Shown here one piece after another: positions 33,582 through 43,169 of a DNA stretch of 64,000 nucleotides; positions within the stretch are counted from its first letter, which is position 1, and each line of letters starts with the position of its first letter. The notes beneath the pieces are model-generated. The model saw only the letters and a list, made by a program, of their open reading frames with translations, searched no databases and was not told where the DNA came from. The position numbers were made by a program, and so were the translations under genes. Origin of the DNA: JAFGUF01 sp040883315 (GTDB lineage: Bacteria; Bacillota; Clostridia; Christensenellales; UMGS416); contig JBFLKU010000012.1 of assembly GCA_040883315.1 (NCBI GenBank), positions 1 through 64,000 on the forward strand, written 5' to 3'.

Positions 33582-35346
33582 AGTCTAGTCCTCCGTCTGC
33601 CACCAAATCTGTCAACTGATTTCGAAGCTCTGTTTCTATAGTATCGTATTTCTCCATTTTATCTTCTTCTATATATTTTGCTCTGCCGATTTTCTCAAGC
33701 ACAGGAATTGATGTGATGTCGAAGAAATCTACACCCGAATCAAGCGCACCGATTGCTTCCCTGTAGTAGCTCATTATCAGCTTAAGCATTCTGTATTGTT
33801 TGTTTAATGATGCATATGTGTCTATATCGTGGAATGCATTTTGGTGAAGGTAGTCTTCACGAATGGAGCGAGCAGCTTCTAAGGTTAGTCTATCGTGGAA
33901 TGAAAGTGCATCCACACCAACCAAGCGAACCACTTCTTCCAATTCGGATTCTTCCTGCAATACTCTCATTGCGTCATCACGTATTTGGCTCCAGTCTGCA
34001 GCTACTTCTTCATCATACCAGTCACCCAATCTATCGATATATAGCGAGTATGACTGCAGCCAGTCAACAGCTGGGAAATGTCGTCTGTATGCTAGCTGTG
34101 CAGACAATCCCCAGAATACCTTTACAATCCGCAATGTGTTTTGCGTTACAGGCTCTGACATGTCACCACCCGGAGGTGAAACAGCTCCAATTGCAGTAAT
34201 AGCACCTTGTCTGTCATCATCGCCTAGGCAGTTTACCATTCCTGCTCTTTCATAATACTGTGCCAAGCGTGATGATAGATATGCCGGATATCCTTCTTCG
34301 CCAGGCATTTCTTCCAAACGACCGGACATCTCTCTCAAAGCTTCTGCCCAGCGAGATGTAGAGTCTGCCATTATGGCTACTTCATATCCCATATCACGGA
34401 AATATTCAGCCAGTGTAATTCCTGTATAAATGGATGCCTCACGTGCTGCAACAGGCATATCTGATGTATTTGCAATCAGTACTGTACGCTTCATCAAAGG
34501 CTCACCTGTTCGTGGATCTTTTAGCTCTGGAAATTCACGCAGAACGTCGGTCATTTCGTTTCCGCGTTCTCCGCAGCCTACATATACAATTATGTCCGCA
34601 TCTGCCCACTTTGCCAGCTGATGCTGCACAACAGTTTTTCCGCTGCCAAATGGCCCCGGAACTGCTGCAACACCGCCTTTTGCCACTGGGAAAAATGTAT
34701 CAATTACTCTTTGTCCTGTTACCATTGGCTGTGTAGGAGGCAGCTTTGATTTATATGGTCTGCCTATACGAACAGGCCATTTTTGAAGCATTGGAAGCTC
34801 TATTTCCTCGCCTTTTTTTGTTTTAAGTTTGCATATCGGCTCCACAATTGTGGCCTCGCCGTTGTGTATCCATGTTACTTCGCCAGATACATCCGGTGGA
34901 ACCATAACTCTGTGTTCTACAACGCTGGTTTCTTGAACTGTTCCCAAAATTGTGCCGCCTGATACTTTGTCGCCGACCTTTACAACACTTTTGAAGTCCC
35001 ATTTTTTATTATGATCAAGTGATGACACGTCAATACCTCTTGCTATTCTGTCACCGCATTGTTCACGTATTCTTTCAAGTGGACGCTGAATACCATCAAA
35101 AATAGATTCTATGAGTCCGGGAGCCAGCTCAACAGACAAAGGATTCCCCGTTGTCTCCACTATTTCACCAGGACCTAGTCCTGCTGTTTCTTCATATACT
35201 TGAATGGAGGCTTTGTCTCCACGTAATTCAATAACCTCACCTATTAATCTTTGCTCAGACACTCTGACCACGTCAAATACTTTAACGTCTGCCATGCCCT
35301 CCGCAACTATTAATGGTCCTGATACCTTTACTATACTGCCCGGCAT
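33574..35346 (-). CDS. ntpA: V-type ATPase subunit A (catalytic)
   Basis: A 590-residue catalytic subunit. The P-loop is GPFGSGKT (231-238), and the V/A-type non-homologous insertion (about 110-195) is present, ending before RPYKSKLPP. The catalytic glutamate is in CGERGNEM. It hydrolyses or makes ATP in the V1 head. It follows ntpF after 2 bases. Confidence 0.97.
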   Translation of the reverse strand: MPGSIVKVSGPLIVAEGMADVKVFDVVRVSEQRLIGEVIELRGDKASIQVYEETAGLGPGEIVETTGNPLSVELAPGLIESIFDGIQRPLERIREQCGDRIARGIDVSSLDHNKKWDFKSVVKVGDKVSGGTILGTVQETSVVEHRVMVPPDVSGEVTWIHNGEATIVEPICKLKTKKGEEIELPMLQKWPVRIGRPYKSKLPPTQPMVTGQRVIDTFFPVAKGGVAAVPGPFGSGKTVVQHQLAKWADADIIVYVGCGERGNEMTDVLREFPELKDPRTGEPLMKRTVLIANTSDMPVAAREASIYTGITLAEYFRDMGYEVAIMADSTSRWAEALREMSGRLEEMPGEEGYPAYLSSRLAQYYERAGMVNCLGDDDRQGAITAIGAVSPPGGDMSEPVTQNTLRIVKVFWGLSAQLAYRRHFPAVDWLQSYSLYIDRLGDWYDEEVAADWSQIRDDAMRVLQEESELEEVVRLVGVDALSFHDRLTLEAARSIREDYLHQNAFHDIDTYASLNKQYRMLKLIMSYYREAIGALDSGVDFFDITSIPVLEKIGRAKYIEEDKMEKYDTIETELRNQLTDLVADGGLDYA

Positions 35347-35348
35347 AT

Positions 35349-35681
35349 TTATGAGCTCCCTTCGTCATCATTGAGTAATATATTAACGCCTACTGCTTTT
35401 TCAACATTTGCATTCAGCATTTTCATTCCTATACCTGTGCTTCCTTGGTTTGAAGGAATAGGTATTATCGCAGGTATTGTTCTGGATTTGTATCTGTCGA
35501 TGATTTCCTGCGTTTTCTCGGCAAGTTCCTCCGTAATAAATATTACAGCATATTTCTCCCTTGCCATACGCTTTATCAGCGTTTCTGCACGTTCTGCATC
35601 ATATGCAAAGTGCGTGCTTACGCCCAGTGCCTTGAAACCTAGAACAGAGTCTCTGTCTCCTATAACAGCTATTTTATACAT
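35349..35681 (-). CDS. ntpF: V-type ATPase subunit F (central stalk)
   Basis: A 110-residue protein with the family start MYKIAVIGDRDSVLGFKALG and a Rossmann-like fold. ATG at 35681 matches family length; an in-frame GTG three codons earlier (35690) is closer to the AAAGG site and cannot be excluded. Both overlap the ntpC stop. Confidence 0.93.
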   Translation of the reverse strand: MYKIAVIGDRDSVLGFKALGVSTHFAYDAERAETLIKRMAREKYAVIFITEELAEKTQEIIDRYKSRTIPAIIPIPSNQGSTGIGMKMLNANVEKAVGVNILLNDDEGSS

Positions 35682-36669
35682 ATATATCACGCAACCTTTC
35701 TTTTATAGTATCTTGTGACATATTGTTTAGTTTACCAGTCATAATCAGTCTGATTACCTTGGCTTCATTTTCTTTTTCCATCAGATATCCTACTACAGGT
35801 TCTACGGAAAAAATATTTTTATTATATCTGCCTACTATAGCAGTCAATGTATTCTCCATGTACTTGCCGAAAATCCATGTCTGCTTTTTCTGCAGCGCTT
35901 CTTCTATCTTTTTTTCCAGCTTCGGCGAATACTTTGTATTTTTGAAAAATTTCGGTACAGCTTCGTCTGTTTGGCTGTATGCTTTTTTGAATGTCTTAAA
36001 TTCAATCAGACCACCCTCATCATAGGCAGCTGAAAACATATCAAAGTCAGCTTCCATTTTTCTTACACGCAGCATCATTAAAATATTTGCAAAGTCAATC
36101 TTTGTCTGAACGTATTCCAGCAAAAATGGACTCTTTTTCTTTTTTGCAATGTCAATACAGTATTTTATATAGGCTGTGTCCATCAGCGTATCTAGCTTCT
36201 GGGGTGTTGTTCCTATATTTATTTGCTTTAATGCTTCATTTATAGCTTTTGCTAAATGCTCCGGCAGCCCTTTTGTGTCATGCTCGAATATCATCTCCCG
36301 CAGTTCTTTGGCATCATATTTTCCTGCATCAGTCACAGCATTGTCTTCGTCTGTTCCTGTCACTCTCATCTTCAAATATGCTTTTGCGTTTTGATAATCA
36401 TATCTAAGTATGAAAACATCACTCAGGTCTTCATCTGGGGTAATTTTACTTATTAATTCGTATGAATTCCTCAGCTCACTTTTTATCATCTGCTCAAAGT
36501 CTCTTGGGTTTTCAGCCGGCACTCCGCCATATTCACTATCTATAAGCACCTTAAAAGCTCTGCCTGCATCCTGCGCTGAAAGCATTCTTTCTATTTTATC
36601 GTTATTTAATATTTTCTTTTCTAACACTTTAATTCTTGCTACAGAATAGTGTATACTGCTACATGGCAT
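35674..36669 (-). CDS. ntpC: V-type ATPase subunit C (d-like)
   Basis: A 331-residue helical protein of the AC39/C family connecting V1 to the membrane ring. The conserved helical pattern (YDYQNAKAYLK, LRVRKMEADFDMF, EARVIRLIMTGKLN-like end) is present. It overlaps ntpF. Confidence 0.93.
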   Translation of the reverse strand: MPCSSIHYSVARIKVLEKKILNNDKIERMLSAQDAGRAFKVLIDSEYGGVPAENPRDFEQMIKSELRNSYELISKITPDEDLSDVFILRYDYQNAKAYLKMRVTGTDEDNAVTDAGKYDAKELREMIFEHDTKGLPEHLAKAINEALKQINIGTTPQKLDTLMDTAYIKYCIDIAKKKKSPFLLEYVQTKIDFANILMMLRVRKMEADFDMFSAAYDEGGLIEFKTFKKAYSQTDEAVPKFFKNTKYSPKLEKKIEEALQKKQTWIFGKYMENTLTAIVGRYNKNIFSVEPVVGYLMEKENEAKVIRLIMTGKLNNMSQDTIKERLRDIYV

Positions 36670-36698
36670 ATTTTTGCCCCTTTATACCTTTGTATATG

Positions 36699-37292
36699 TC
36701 ATCCAAATAAAATATTGGCTACTTCACTTTCAATCTTTGGCTTTATTTGATTTATCAGCATTTTAAAAGTACAGTTAGTTTCTATGCCTTTATTCATCAG
36801 CACAAATCCACCTGTAAAATCACCCTTATCTTTTGATAATGTCAAACTGCCCTCTTTGCCTTTTGCTTTTAGCTCTTTATTAACTTCATCAATAAGCTTC
36901 TGGTCAATTTTCGCATCTGCACCAGCCAGCACTTTTTCGCTTCCGGTTTCCACAGATTCAAGCATCATGTTTTTAACTACATCATGATAGTCCCTGTCGC
37001 TTAGCTTGCACAGCGCATCAAAGGCCTCTTCAAAAGCTTTATCCACCATATCACGTTTTACCATCAGATGGTTACGTCTTATTTCAACATCCATAATGGT
37101 TTTTTCACGCCTTACTAATTCCACAGATTTTTTCTCTGTTTCTTTTTGCAATGCATCTGTTTGCTTTTTGACTTCGGTGTCTGCCTTGTCTTTCAGCTGT
37201 TTTATCTGTGTTTTAGTCTGGTCTTTAGTAGCTTTAACATCTGCTTTGGCATCATCAAGGATAGCTTTTACAATATTGTCTATACCCTTCAT
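36699..37292 (-). CDS. ntpE: V-type ATPase subunit E (peripheral stalk)
   Basis: A 197-residue protein with a long charged coiled coil (1-90, KQTDALQKETEKKS) and a compact C-terminal domain ending in ESEVANILFG. It pairs with subunit H to form the peripheral stalk. It lies 5 bases after ntpK. Confidence 0.92.
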   Translation of the reverse strand: MKGIDNIVKAILDDAKADVKATKDQTKTQIKQLKDKADTEVKKQTDALQKETEKKSVELVRREKTIMDVEIRRNHLMVKRDMVDKAFEEAFDALCKLSDRDYHDVVKNMMLESVETGSEKVLAGADAKIDQKLIDEVNKELKAKGKEGSLTLSKDKGDFTGGFVLMNKGIETNCTFKMLINQIKPKIESEVANILFG

Positions 37293-37297
37293 GATAA

Positions 37298-37768
37298 TTA
37301 ATTAACTCCAAGTAATATTGCAAGCAACGAAATCAAAAGTCCAAATACTGCATAAAGCTCAACAGCAGCACACATTGTCAAGGCACGACCGGATTGGTCA
37401 CCTCTTTGACCTATCAGATGGATACCAGCAACAGCTGCTTTACCTTGGTATATACCAGAATATAGTCCTAGCAGACCAATTGGAAGTGATGCTGCAAATA
37501 GCTTGAATCCGTTTGCAAAGTTCATTTCCACACCTGTGCCAAATACGCCCATCTTCATCATTATAAGTATTGCTACAACCAAGCCGTAGATTCCTTGAGT
37601 ACCAGGCAATAGCTCCATCAATAGTACTTTACCAAATTTGTCTGGGTCTTCGCTTATAACGCCTGCTGCTGCCTGTCCAGCTATTGAAACGCCAATAGCA
37701 GAACCAATGCCTGCTAGTCCACCGGCTATAGCAACTCCGATATATCCTAAAATGATACCCCAATTCAT
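37298..37768 (-). CDS. ntpK: V-type ATPase membrane ring subunit K, Na+-type ligands
   Basis: A 156-residue duplicated proteolipid with four membrane helices. Only the second hairpin carries the ion-binding glutamate (E137). Compared with the Na+-binding NtpK of Enterococcus hirae, the ligand set is complete: L54, T57 and Q58 in LLPGTQGIYG with Y61, Q108 and E137. The spacing of Q108 and E137 (29 residues) matches the E. hirae pair Q110/E139. The enzyme is therefore predicted to translocate Na+. It has a good AGGAGG ribosome site. Confidence 0.95.
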   Translation of the reverse strand: MNWGIILGYIGVAIAGGLAGIGSAIGVSIAGQAAAGVISEDPDKFGKVLLMELLPGTQGIYGLVVAILIMMKMGVFGTGVEMNFANGFKLFAASLPIGLLGLYSGIYQGKAAVAGIHLIGQRGDQSGRALTMCAAVELYAVFGLLISLLAILLGVN

Positions 37769-37786
37769 AGTTAGTTCCTCCTAAAA

Positions 37787-39748
37787 TTAGTTGTTATGTC
37801 TTATATTATAATACTTTGTTGTTGGCTCAAACCTTTTAAAAGGTACACCGCCATCTACAAAGAATTTTCCGAAAAATTCTACATACTGCAGTCTTGTGGA
37901 GTGCACGTATGCTCCCAGCGAGTTAATAGCCAGATTAAATAGATGAACACCGACAAATATTACAATCGCTGCAATCCAGCCAAATACTCCTTTTGCTACC
38001 ATCTGTGCCATTTGATTTACTATCATGCCGATAACACCAGTTGCCAACCCTAGTCCAAAAAGTCTTGCATAGCTTAAGATATCGCTTAAATATCCTGTTA
38101 TGTCCATTAAAGACCCAACTCCACCGGTTATTCTCTTTATTCCCTTTTGTCCATAGCCGCCCAATATCAATATGCCTGCAAAGCCTGTTAGTGCTATATA
38201 CGTTCCTATTTTGCCAAGTGCCACAATATTCTCAGGTGCTGTTTTTCCTACAAACATATATGTCTGAGGGAAAGCAAGTATCACAATACCTACAAGCAAA
38301 GCTATCCAAGTGAACTGCTGACTTATAGCTTCCATAGTTCTTTTTTGCTTTATAAGCATTACCGCACGTAAAACCATGCCGTAAAGTATCTGCACTATTC
38401 CCAAAAGAAGACTTAGTCCTAATGTGAGTATCGGCTCTTGTATTGGATTAAATAGAACTGGCTTAATTTCAAATCCCATAAATCCGCCGAACATAAAGCC
38501 CCAGAAAATTGTTGAAACTCCGCTTATTGCGAGAAGAGCAAGCAAGCTATTTCCTTTGCCGTCGCTGCTCCGTGTTCTGAAGTATACAAACGCCGCACTT
38601 AACGCCAGTATTATCCCATAGCCCGCATCAGATAGCATCATACCAAAGAACAGTGCAAAGAATGGTGCCATAGATGTGTTCGGGTCAACAGACGACGTTT
38701 TTGATGTTGCAAACATATTCGTTACAAATTCAAATGGCGCAACTATTGCATTATTTTCATAAAGCGTAGGATATTCTTCATCCTTTTCTGCATCGCTAAA
38801 GGATATTTCATATCCTTCTTTTGCAGTTTCTTCAATTATCTCTGTGAATTTTTTTTCTTCGTGTGCAGCAATCCATCCCTCTAGCAGGAATACATATTCT
38901 GTACCGCCAAATTTATTCACTTGCTCGAAAAGGCCAATTTTAACATTTAGTGCATCATGATATTTTTCCAGTGCTGTAAGATTATCAGCCAGCAGTTTTT
39001 CTTCATCATCCAGCTTGCTTTGCTGCTTTTCCAGCTCTTTTCTTTTGCTCTTTAGCTCTTTAATATATTCTTCTGGTGTGCCTTCATCAAAGGGAAAGCT
39101 ATATTTGCTGAATGAATGCTTGAAATTGGCTGCTGCCACTTCTTCATTGCCATTATTATGATGCATCAAAAGAACATATACACTATCTCGGTCTGTATAT
39201 ATTTTCTCATGCTCTGCAAATTCTATTTCATCTATTGTTGTTGAATATTCAGTAAACTCCAAAACAGGAACTGTACCCACCATTATTCTGCATGTTGATG
39301 TGTCTTCTATATCCGCCACATCTATGCCGAGATTTTTCCATGAGCCAACCTGTGAAATGCTGCTTTCAATGCGAAGAAGCTCGGAACGAACATCCATTGC
39401 TTCATTTCTGTTTTCAAGAAATTTTTTAACTGTATCTTCTGCATCATCGCTATTTTTGAATATTTCATCTATTTCATTTAGTGTAAGTTCTGGCTTTGGT
39501 GCCAGAAAATCACCTTTTCTCTTTACTCGGGAATTAAGAGATTTTATAGTTAACTGCACATCACTAAGTTTTGACTGCAGTTTTTCCATATTATTGTTTT
39601 CTGCACCAAAATCATATGTGAATAGTCCCTCATCTTCTTCTATATGGCTAATATGCAAATTACCATAGCCTTGAAGAGCGTTGAGTATTTTGTCCTTTTC
39701 TCTGTTTAATGCAAGAAGCGTTACTTTTTTTAATGGTACTATTGCCAT
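37787..39748 (-). CDS. ntpI: V-type ATPase subunit I (stator a)
   Basis: A 653-residue protein with a soluble coiled-coil half (about 1-330) and a membrane half with seven or eight helices (from FFALFFGMMLSDAGYG on). The conserved arginine of the half-channel is expected in the region ending with GAYVHSTRLQYVEFFGKF, where family residues are kept. Its ATG overlaps the ntpH stop by one base. Confidence 0.95.
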   Translation of the reverse strand: MAIVPLKKVTLLALNREKDKILNALQGYGNLHISHIEEDEGLFTYDFGAENNNMEKLQSKLSDVQLTIKSLNSRVKRKGDFLAPKPELTLNEIDEIFKNSDDAEDTVKKFLENRNEAMDVRSELLRIESSISQVGSWKNLGIDVADIEDTSTCRIMVGTVPVLEFTEYSTTIDEIEFAEHEKIYTDRDSVYVLLMHHNNGNEEVAAANFKHSFSKYSFPFDEGTPEEYIKELKSKRKELEKQQSKLDDEEKLLADNLTALEKYHDALNVKIGLFEQVNKFGGTEYVFLLEGWIAAHEEKKFTEIIEETAKEGYEISFSDAEKDEEYPTLYENNAIVAPFEFVTNMFATSKTSSVDPNTSMAPFFALFFGMMLSDAGYGIILALSAAFVYFRTRSSDGKGNSLLALLAISGVSTIFWGFMFGGFMGFEIKPVLFNPIQEPILTLGLSLLLGIVQILYGMVLRAVMLIKQKRTMEAISQQFTWIALLVGIVILAFPQTYMFVGKTAPENIVALGKIGTYIALTGFAGILILGGYGQKGIKRITGGVGSLMDITGYLSDILSYARLFGLGLATGVIGMIVNQMAQMVAKGVFGWIAAIVIFVGVHLFNLAINSLGAYVHSTRLQYVEFFGKFFVDGGVPFKRFEPTTKYYNIRHNN

Positions 39749-40071
39749 TACTCCATACCCTTCCTTGCATTTTCTACTATAAATTTAACAGCATCTGGCA
39801 GCTTGGACTGAACAGAATTTTTGAGTTCTTCGTTTTTAGCTATTTCTTCTTCTCTTTGCTTTGCAGACTCTGCCTTTGCGTCATCCTGCACTTTTCTAAG
39901 CTGCTCTCTGGATGCCATTCTAGCATCTTTTAGCTTTTGCTCTTTTTCTTTTGCAGTTTCTTCCTCGGCATTTCGTATCTCAGCACGGCTGTCTTCCATG
40001 GCCTTTAATCGCATGTCTGTTGCCTGCTTCTCTGCTTCTTTTACTTTTTTAATCAACGCACTGTTTGACAT
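39748..40071 (-). CDS. V-type ATPase subunit H (peripheral stalk coiled coil)
   Basis: A highly charged, single coiled coil of about 107 residues (ALIKKVKEAEKQA at the start), the partner of subunit E. The frame is open to a TTG at 40119 with GAGG upstream, but the family normally begins just before the ALIKKVKEAE helix, so ATG 40071 is chosen; the longer form would add 16 basic residues. It is the first V-ATPase gene, 26 bases (from the TTG) after upp. Confidence 0.8.
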   Translation of the reverse strand: MSNSALIKKVKEAEKQATDMRLKAMEDSRAEIRNAEEETAKEKEQKLKDARMASREQLRKVQDDAKAESAKQREEEIAKNEELKNSVQSKLPDAVKFIVENARKGME

Positions 40072-40145
40072 TCTCTGTGTCCGTTCCTTTCTGCCTATAG
40101 GCATTAAAGAATTTTTCAATAAACCTCTTTGTTTATCATTATTAT

Positions 40146-40775
40146 TTATTTTGTTCCGAAAAGCCTGTCTCCTGCATCGCCAAGACCCGGTACAATGTAT
40201 CCATGATCATTCAGCTTTTCATCCACTGCACTTACAAATATATCAATATCAGGGTGGTCTTTTTGTATTCTTTCAATTCCCTCTGGTGCAGCTATCAGGC
40301 ACATCAGCTTTATGGATGTGCATCCGTAGTTTTTCAAAAACCCTATTGCAGCAGATGCACTGCCGCCAGTTGCCAGCATTGGGTCAACCACTATCAGCTG
40401 TCTTTCCACAACGTCTGCCGGAAGCTTGCAGTAGTATTCCACAGGATTTAGAGTTTCAGGGTCTCTGTATAGTCCCACGTGTCCCACTCTTGCAGCAGGT
40501 ACTAGCTTCAAAAGCCCATCTACCATTCCTAGTCCGGCACGCAAAACTGGCACTATACCCAGTTTTTTGCCTGCAATCACTTTTGATTTTGCTCTTGAAA
40601 CCGGTGTTTCAATATCTATTTCTGTCAAAGGCAAATCACGAGTTACTTCATAACCCATCAATGTGGCTACCTCATCTACTAACTCTCTAAATTCTTTTGG
40701 TCCTGTTCTTTTGTCTCTGATCAATGTTAATTTATGCTGTATTAGCGGATGATCCATTACTACTAATTTGCCCAT
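40146..40775 (-). CDS. upp: Uracil phosphoribosyltransferase
   Basis: A 209-residue pyrimidine salvage enzyme forming UMP from uracil and PRPP. The PRPP-binding motif VVDPMLATGGSA and the uracil-binding GYIVPGLGDAGDR at the C terminus are intact. It lies 17 bases after rpiB and leads into the V-ATPase genes. Confidence 0.97.
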   Translation of the reverse strand: MGKLVVMDHPLIQHKLTLIRDKRTGPKEFRELVDEVATLMGYEVTRDLPLTEIDIETPVSRAKSKVIAGKKLGIVPVLRAGLGMVDGLLKLVPAARVGHVGLYRDPETLNPVEYYCKLPADVVERQLIVVDPMLATGGSASAAIGFLKNYGCTSIKLMCLIAAPEGIERIQKDHPDIDIFVSAVDEKLNDHGYIVPGLGDAGDRLFGTK

Positions 40776-40792
40776 TTTCTCTATTCGCCTTT

Positions 40793-41233
40793 CTACTTTA
40801 TGTTTTCTATTTCATCAAGCATAGCAACACGTATTGCGTGTCTGCCGCCTTCGAATTCTGTATTCAAAAATATGTCCACCATATCCTCTGCCATCCCAAC
40901 GCCCACCACTCTAGCACCTAGTGCCATCATGTTTGCGTTGTTATGCTCTCTAGCCAGCTTTGCCATGTATGTGTTTGCACATGTTGCACAGCGTATTCCC
41001 TTCACTCTGGATGCTGCCATTCCGATGCCTATTCCTGTGCCGCATATTACTATTCCGTATTCGCATTCGCCGCTGGCTACCAGCCTTGCAGCCTTTTCGC
41101 CATATGTAGGGTAATTAACGGAAATTGGAGCATCTACTCCAACATCTACTATTTCATATCCCTTATTAATAAGGTATTCTTTTAGGTGATTTTTCAGCTC
41201 GTATGCCGCATGATCACTTCCGATACAAATCAT
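40793..41233 (-). CDS. rpiB: Ribose-5-phosphate isomerase B
   Basis: A 146-residue RpiB/LacAB-type isomerase interconverting ribose 5-phosphate and ribulose 5-phosphate. GSDHAAYELK, the catalytic-cysteine loop CGTGIGIGMAASR and the C-terminal EGGRHAIRV are present. It is the first gene of the operon: a SigA promoter and AAGGAG lie upstream. Together with upp it supplies and uses ribose phosphate for nucleotides. Confidence 0.95.
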   Translation of the reverse strand: MICIGSDHAAYELKNHLKEYLINKGYEIVDVGVDAPISVNYPTYGEKAARLVASGECEYGIVICGTGIGIGMAASRVKGIRCATCANTYMAKLAREHNNANMMALGARVVGVGMAEDMVDIFLNTEFEGGRHAIRVAMLDEIENIK

Positions 41234-41262
41234 TAGCTTTGCTCCTTTTAAACATCTAATCT

Positions 41263-41291
41263 ATTATAAACAAAATAGGTCAATATATCAA
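41263..41291 (-). promoter_or_regulatory. SigA promoter of the rpiB-upp-V-ATPase operon
   Basis: On the minus strand TTGATA (41286-41291) and TATAAT (41263-41268) with 17-bp spacing, 30 bases before ATG. Confidence 0.8.
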
Positions 41292-41301
41292 TGATTTTTA
41301 A

Positions 41302-41335
41302 ATAAAGTATACAATTTTTTGTTTGTATACTTTAT
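41302..41335 (-). terminator. Hairpin ending the F-ATPase operon
   Basis: Thirteen-base perfect arms (ATAAAGTATACAA / TTGTATACTTTAT) with an 8-base loop, 12 bases after atpC. The tail on the minus strand (TTTAAAAATC) is a poor U-run, so read-through into rpiB is possible. Confidence 0.6.
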
Positions 41336-41347
41336 AAATAAATATTA

Positions 41348-41758
41348 TTAGTCTATATTCATGCTTCTTTTTATTTTCAATCGTGCCATAGCTCTGGCAA
41401 GTGAAGACATGGTGCTGTGATATTCCTGCAATGATTGCTGCTGGCGAAGCTTTTCCTCGGATCTTCTCTTGGCTTCCTGTGCACGGCGAATGTCTATTTC
41501 CTCCGGCCACTCCACCACCTGTGCCATCAATACAACCTTGTCAGGGCGTATTTCCAAAAATCCCTCAGCAGAAAAGCAGGACTTCTTTTTTCCATCCTGT
41601 TTAATCTTTATTTCGCCAACTGCTACAGCCATAATCATGGGTGTATGTTCAGCCAGTATCCCCCTTCTGCCTTCAGGGGTTTCTAATATTATTTCTTCTA
41701 CTTCACCGGAGAAAAATTCTCTCTCTGGCGTAAGCATTTCTAAAAAATAGGTTTTCAT
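41348..41758 (-). CDS. atpC: F-type ATP synthase epsilon subunit
   Basis: A 136-residue epsilon subunit with an N-terminal beta sandwich (FFSGEVEEIILETPEGRRGILAEHTPMI) and a C-terminal two-helix domain (RRAQEAKRRSEEKLRQQQ). It couples rotor and head and may inhibit hydrolysis. The start overlaps atpD by 4 bases. Confidence 0.95.
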   Translation of the reverse strand: MKTYFLEMLTPEREFFSGEVEEIILETPEGRRGILAEHTPMIMAVAVGEIKIKQDGKKKSCFSAEGFLEIRPDKVVLMAQVVEWPEEIDIRRAQEAKRRSEEKLRQQQSLQEYHSTMSSLARAMARLKIKRSMNID

Positions 41759-43155
41759 CTCAGTCTTGCTGCCTTTTCTTTTACATCATCTAGGTTGCCC
41801 ACCATATAAAATGCTGATTCAGGCAAATTGTCCACTTCTCCGTTTATAATTGCTTTAAATGAATTTATATTGTCTTTTAATGTTACATATTTTCCGGGAT
41901 TGTTTGTGAAAACTTCAGCAGCAAACATAGGCTGTGAAAGAAATCTTTGTATTTTTCTGGCGCGATATACTACCAGTCTGTCCTCTTCGCTCAGCTCGTC
42001 CATGCCAAGTATTGCAATTATGTCCTGCAGTTCCTTGTGTCTTTGTAGTATTTCCTGCACACGTCTTGCCGTGTCGTAATGCTCTTGTCCTACAATGTGC
42101 GGCTCAAGAATACGGCTGGATGAACCAAGCGGGTCAACCGCTGGATAAATACCCATTTCTACCACACGTCTTGATAGAACAGTGGTCGCATCCAAGTGTG
42201 TGAAAATAGATGCAGGTGCAGGGTCTGTCAGGTCGTCAGCCGGCACATATATTGCCTGAACTGATGTGATAGATCCTTGGCTCGTGGATGTTATTCTTTC
42301 CTGCAGGTCTCCTACTTCATTAGCCAAAGTCGGCTGATATCCTACAGCAGATGGTGAACGACCAAGCAATGCAGACACTTCACTTCCCGCTTGTACATAT
42401 CTGAAAATATTATCTATAAAAAGAAGAACATCCTGTTTCTCGTGGTCACGGAAATATTCAGCCAGTGTCAGCCCTGTCAGAGCCACTCTCATACGAGACC
42501 CCGGCGGTTCATTCATCTGTCCAAATGCAAGGGCTGTTTTTTCTAGTACGCCGGATTTCGTCATGTCTTCGAGCATGTCGTTTCCTTCACGGCTTCTTTC
42601 GCCTACGCCGGTGAATACGGATAGCCCGCCGTGCTCTGTGGCGATGTTATGTATCATCTCCATAATGAGAATGGTTTTGCCTACTCCTGCGCCGCCGAAC
42701 AAGCCTATTTTCCCGCCCTTTGCATATGGCATCAATAGATCTATTACCTTTATACCAGTTTCAAAAATCGTAGTTGCAGTCTTTTGCTCAGAAAATTTTG
42801 GTGCTTCTCTATGTATGCTCCACACATCCTCTGCCTTGATTTCGCCTTTTCCGTCTATTGGGCTGCCAAGCACGTCCATAGCTCTGCCCAGCGTTCCTTT
42901 GCCAACCGGCACACTAATCGGTGCTCCTGTATCATATACTCGGAGCCCTCTGGAAAGCCCTTCTGTAGCTTCCATGGAAATGCAGCGAACTATTCCGTCA
43001 CCTAGATGATGCGATACTTCCATTGCGACTTCTCTGTCCGTGTCTTTCGCTATTAATTTATTGTGAATAGGCGGTGCACCATCTTCGAACGCAACATCCA
43101 GTACGGGACCGATTATTTGCGTCAAATATCCTATTTTATCGTTTTTTATATCCAT
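41755..43155 (-). CDS. atpD: F-type ATP synthase beta subunit
   Basis: A 466-residue catalytic subunit. The P-loop is GGAGVGKT (154-161), followed by the catalytic glutamate in GVGERSREGNDM and the DELSEED loop (DELSEEDRLVV). Full length for the family. Confidence 0.98.
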   Translation of the reverse strand: MDIKNDKIGYLTQIIGPVLDVAFEDGAPPIHNKLIAKDTDREVAMEVSHHLGDGIVRCISMEATEGLSRGLRVYDTGAPISVPVGKGTLGRAMDVLGSPIDGKGEIKAEDVWSIHREAPKFSEQKTATTIFETGIKVIDLLMPYAKGGKIGLFGGAGVGKTILIMEMIHNIATEHGGLSVFTGVGERSREGNDMLEDMTKSGVLEKTALAFGQMNEPPGSRMRVALTGLTLAEYFRDHEKQDVLLFIDNIFRYVQAGSEVSALLGRSPSAVGYQPTLANEVGDLQERITSTSQGSITSVQAIYVPADDLTDPAPASIFTHLDATTVLSRRVVEMGIYPAVDPLGSSSRILEPHIVGQEHYDTARRVQEILQRHKELQDIIAILGMDELSEEDRLVVYRARKIQRFLSQPMFAAEVFTNNPGKYVTLKDNINSFKAIINGEVDNLPESAFYMVGNLDDVKEKAARLR

Positions 43156-43169
43156 TTACTGCCTCTCTA

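Noticed and set aside
39821..40690. A 289-codon plus-strand open frame
   Set aside because: It spans the antisense of two unrelated genes (V-ATPase H and upp) and has no start signals.
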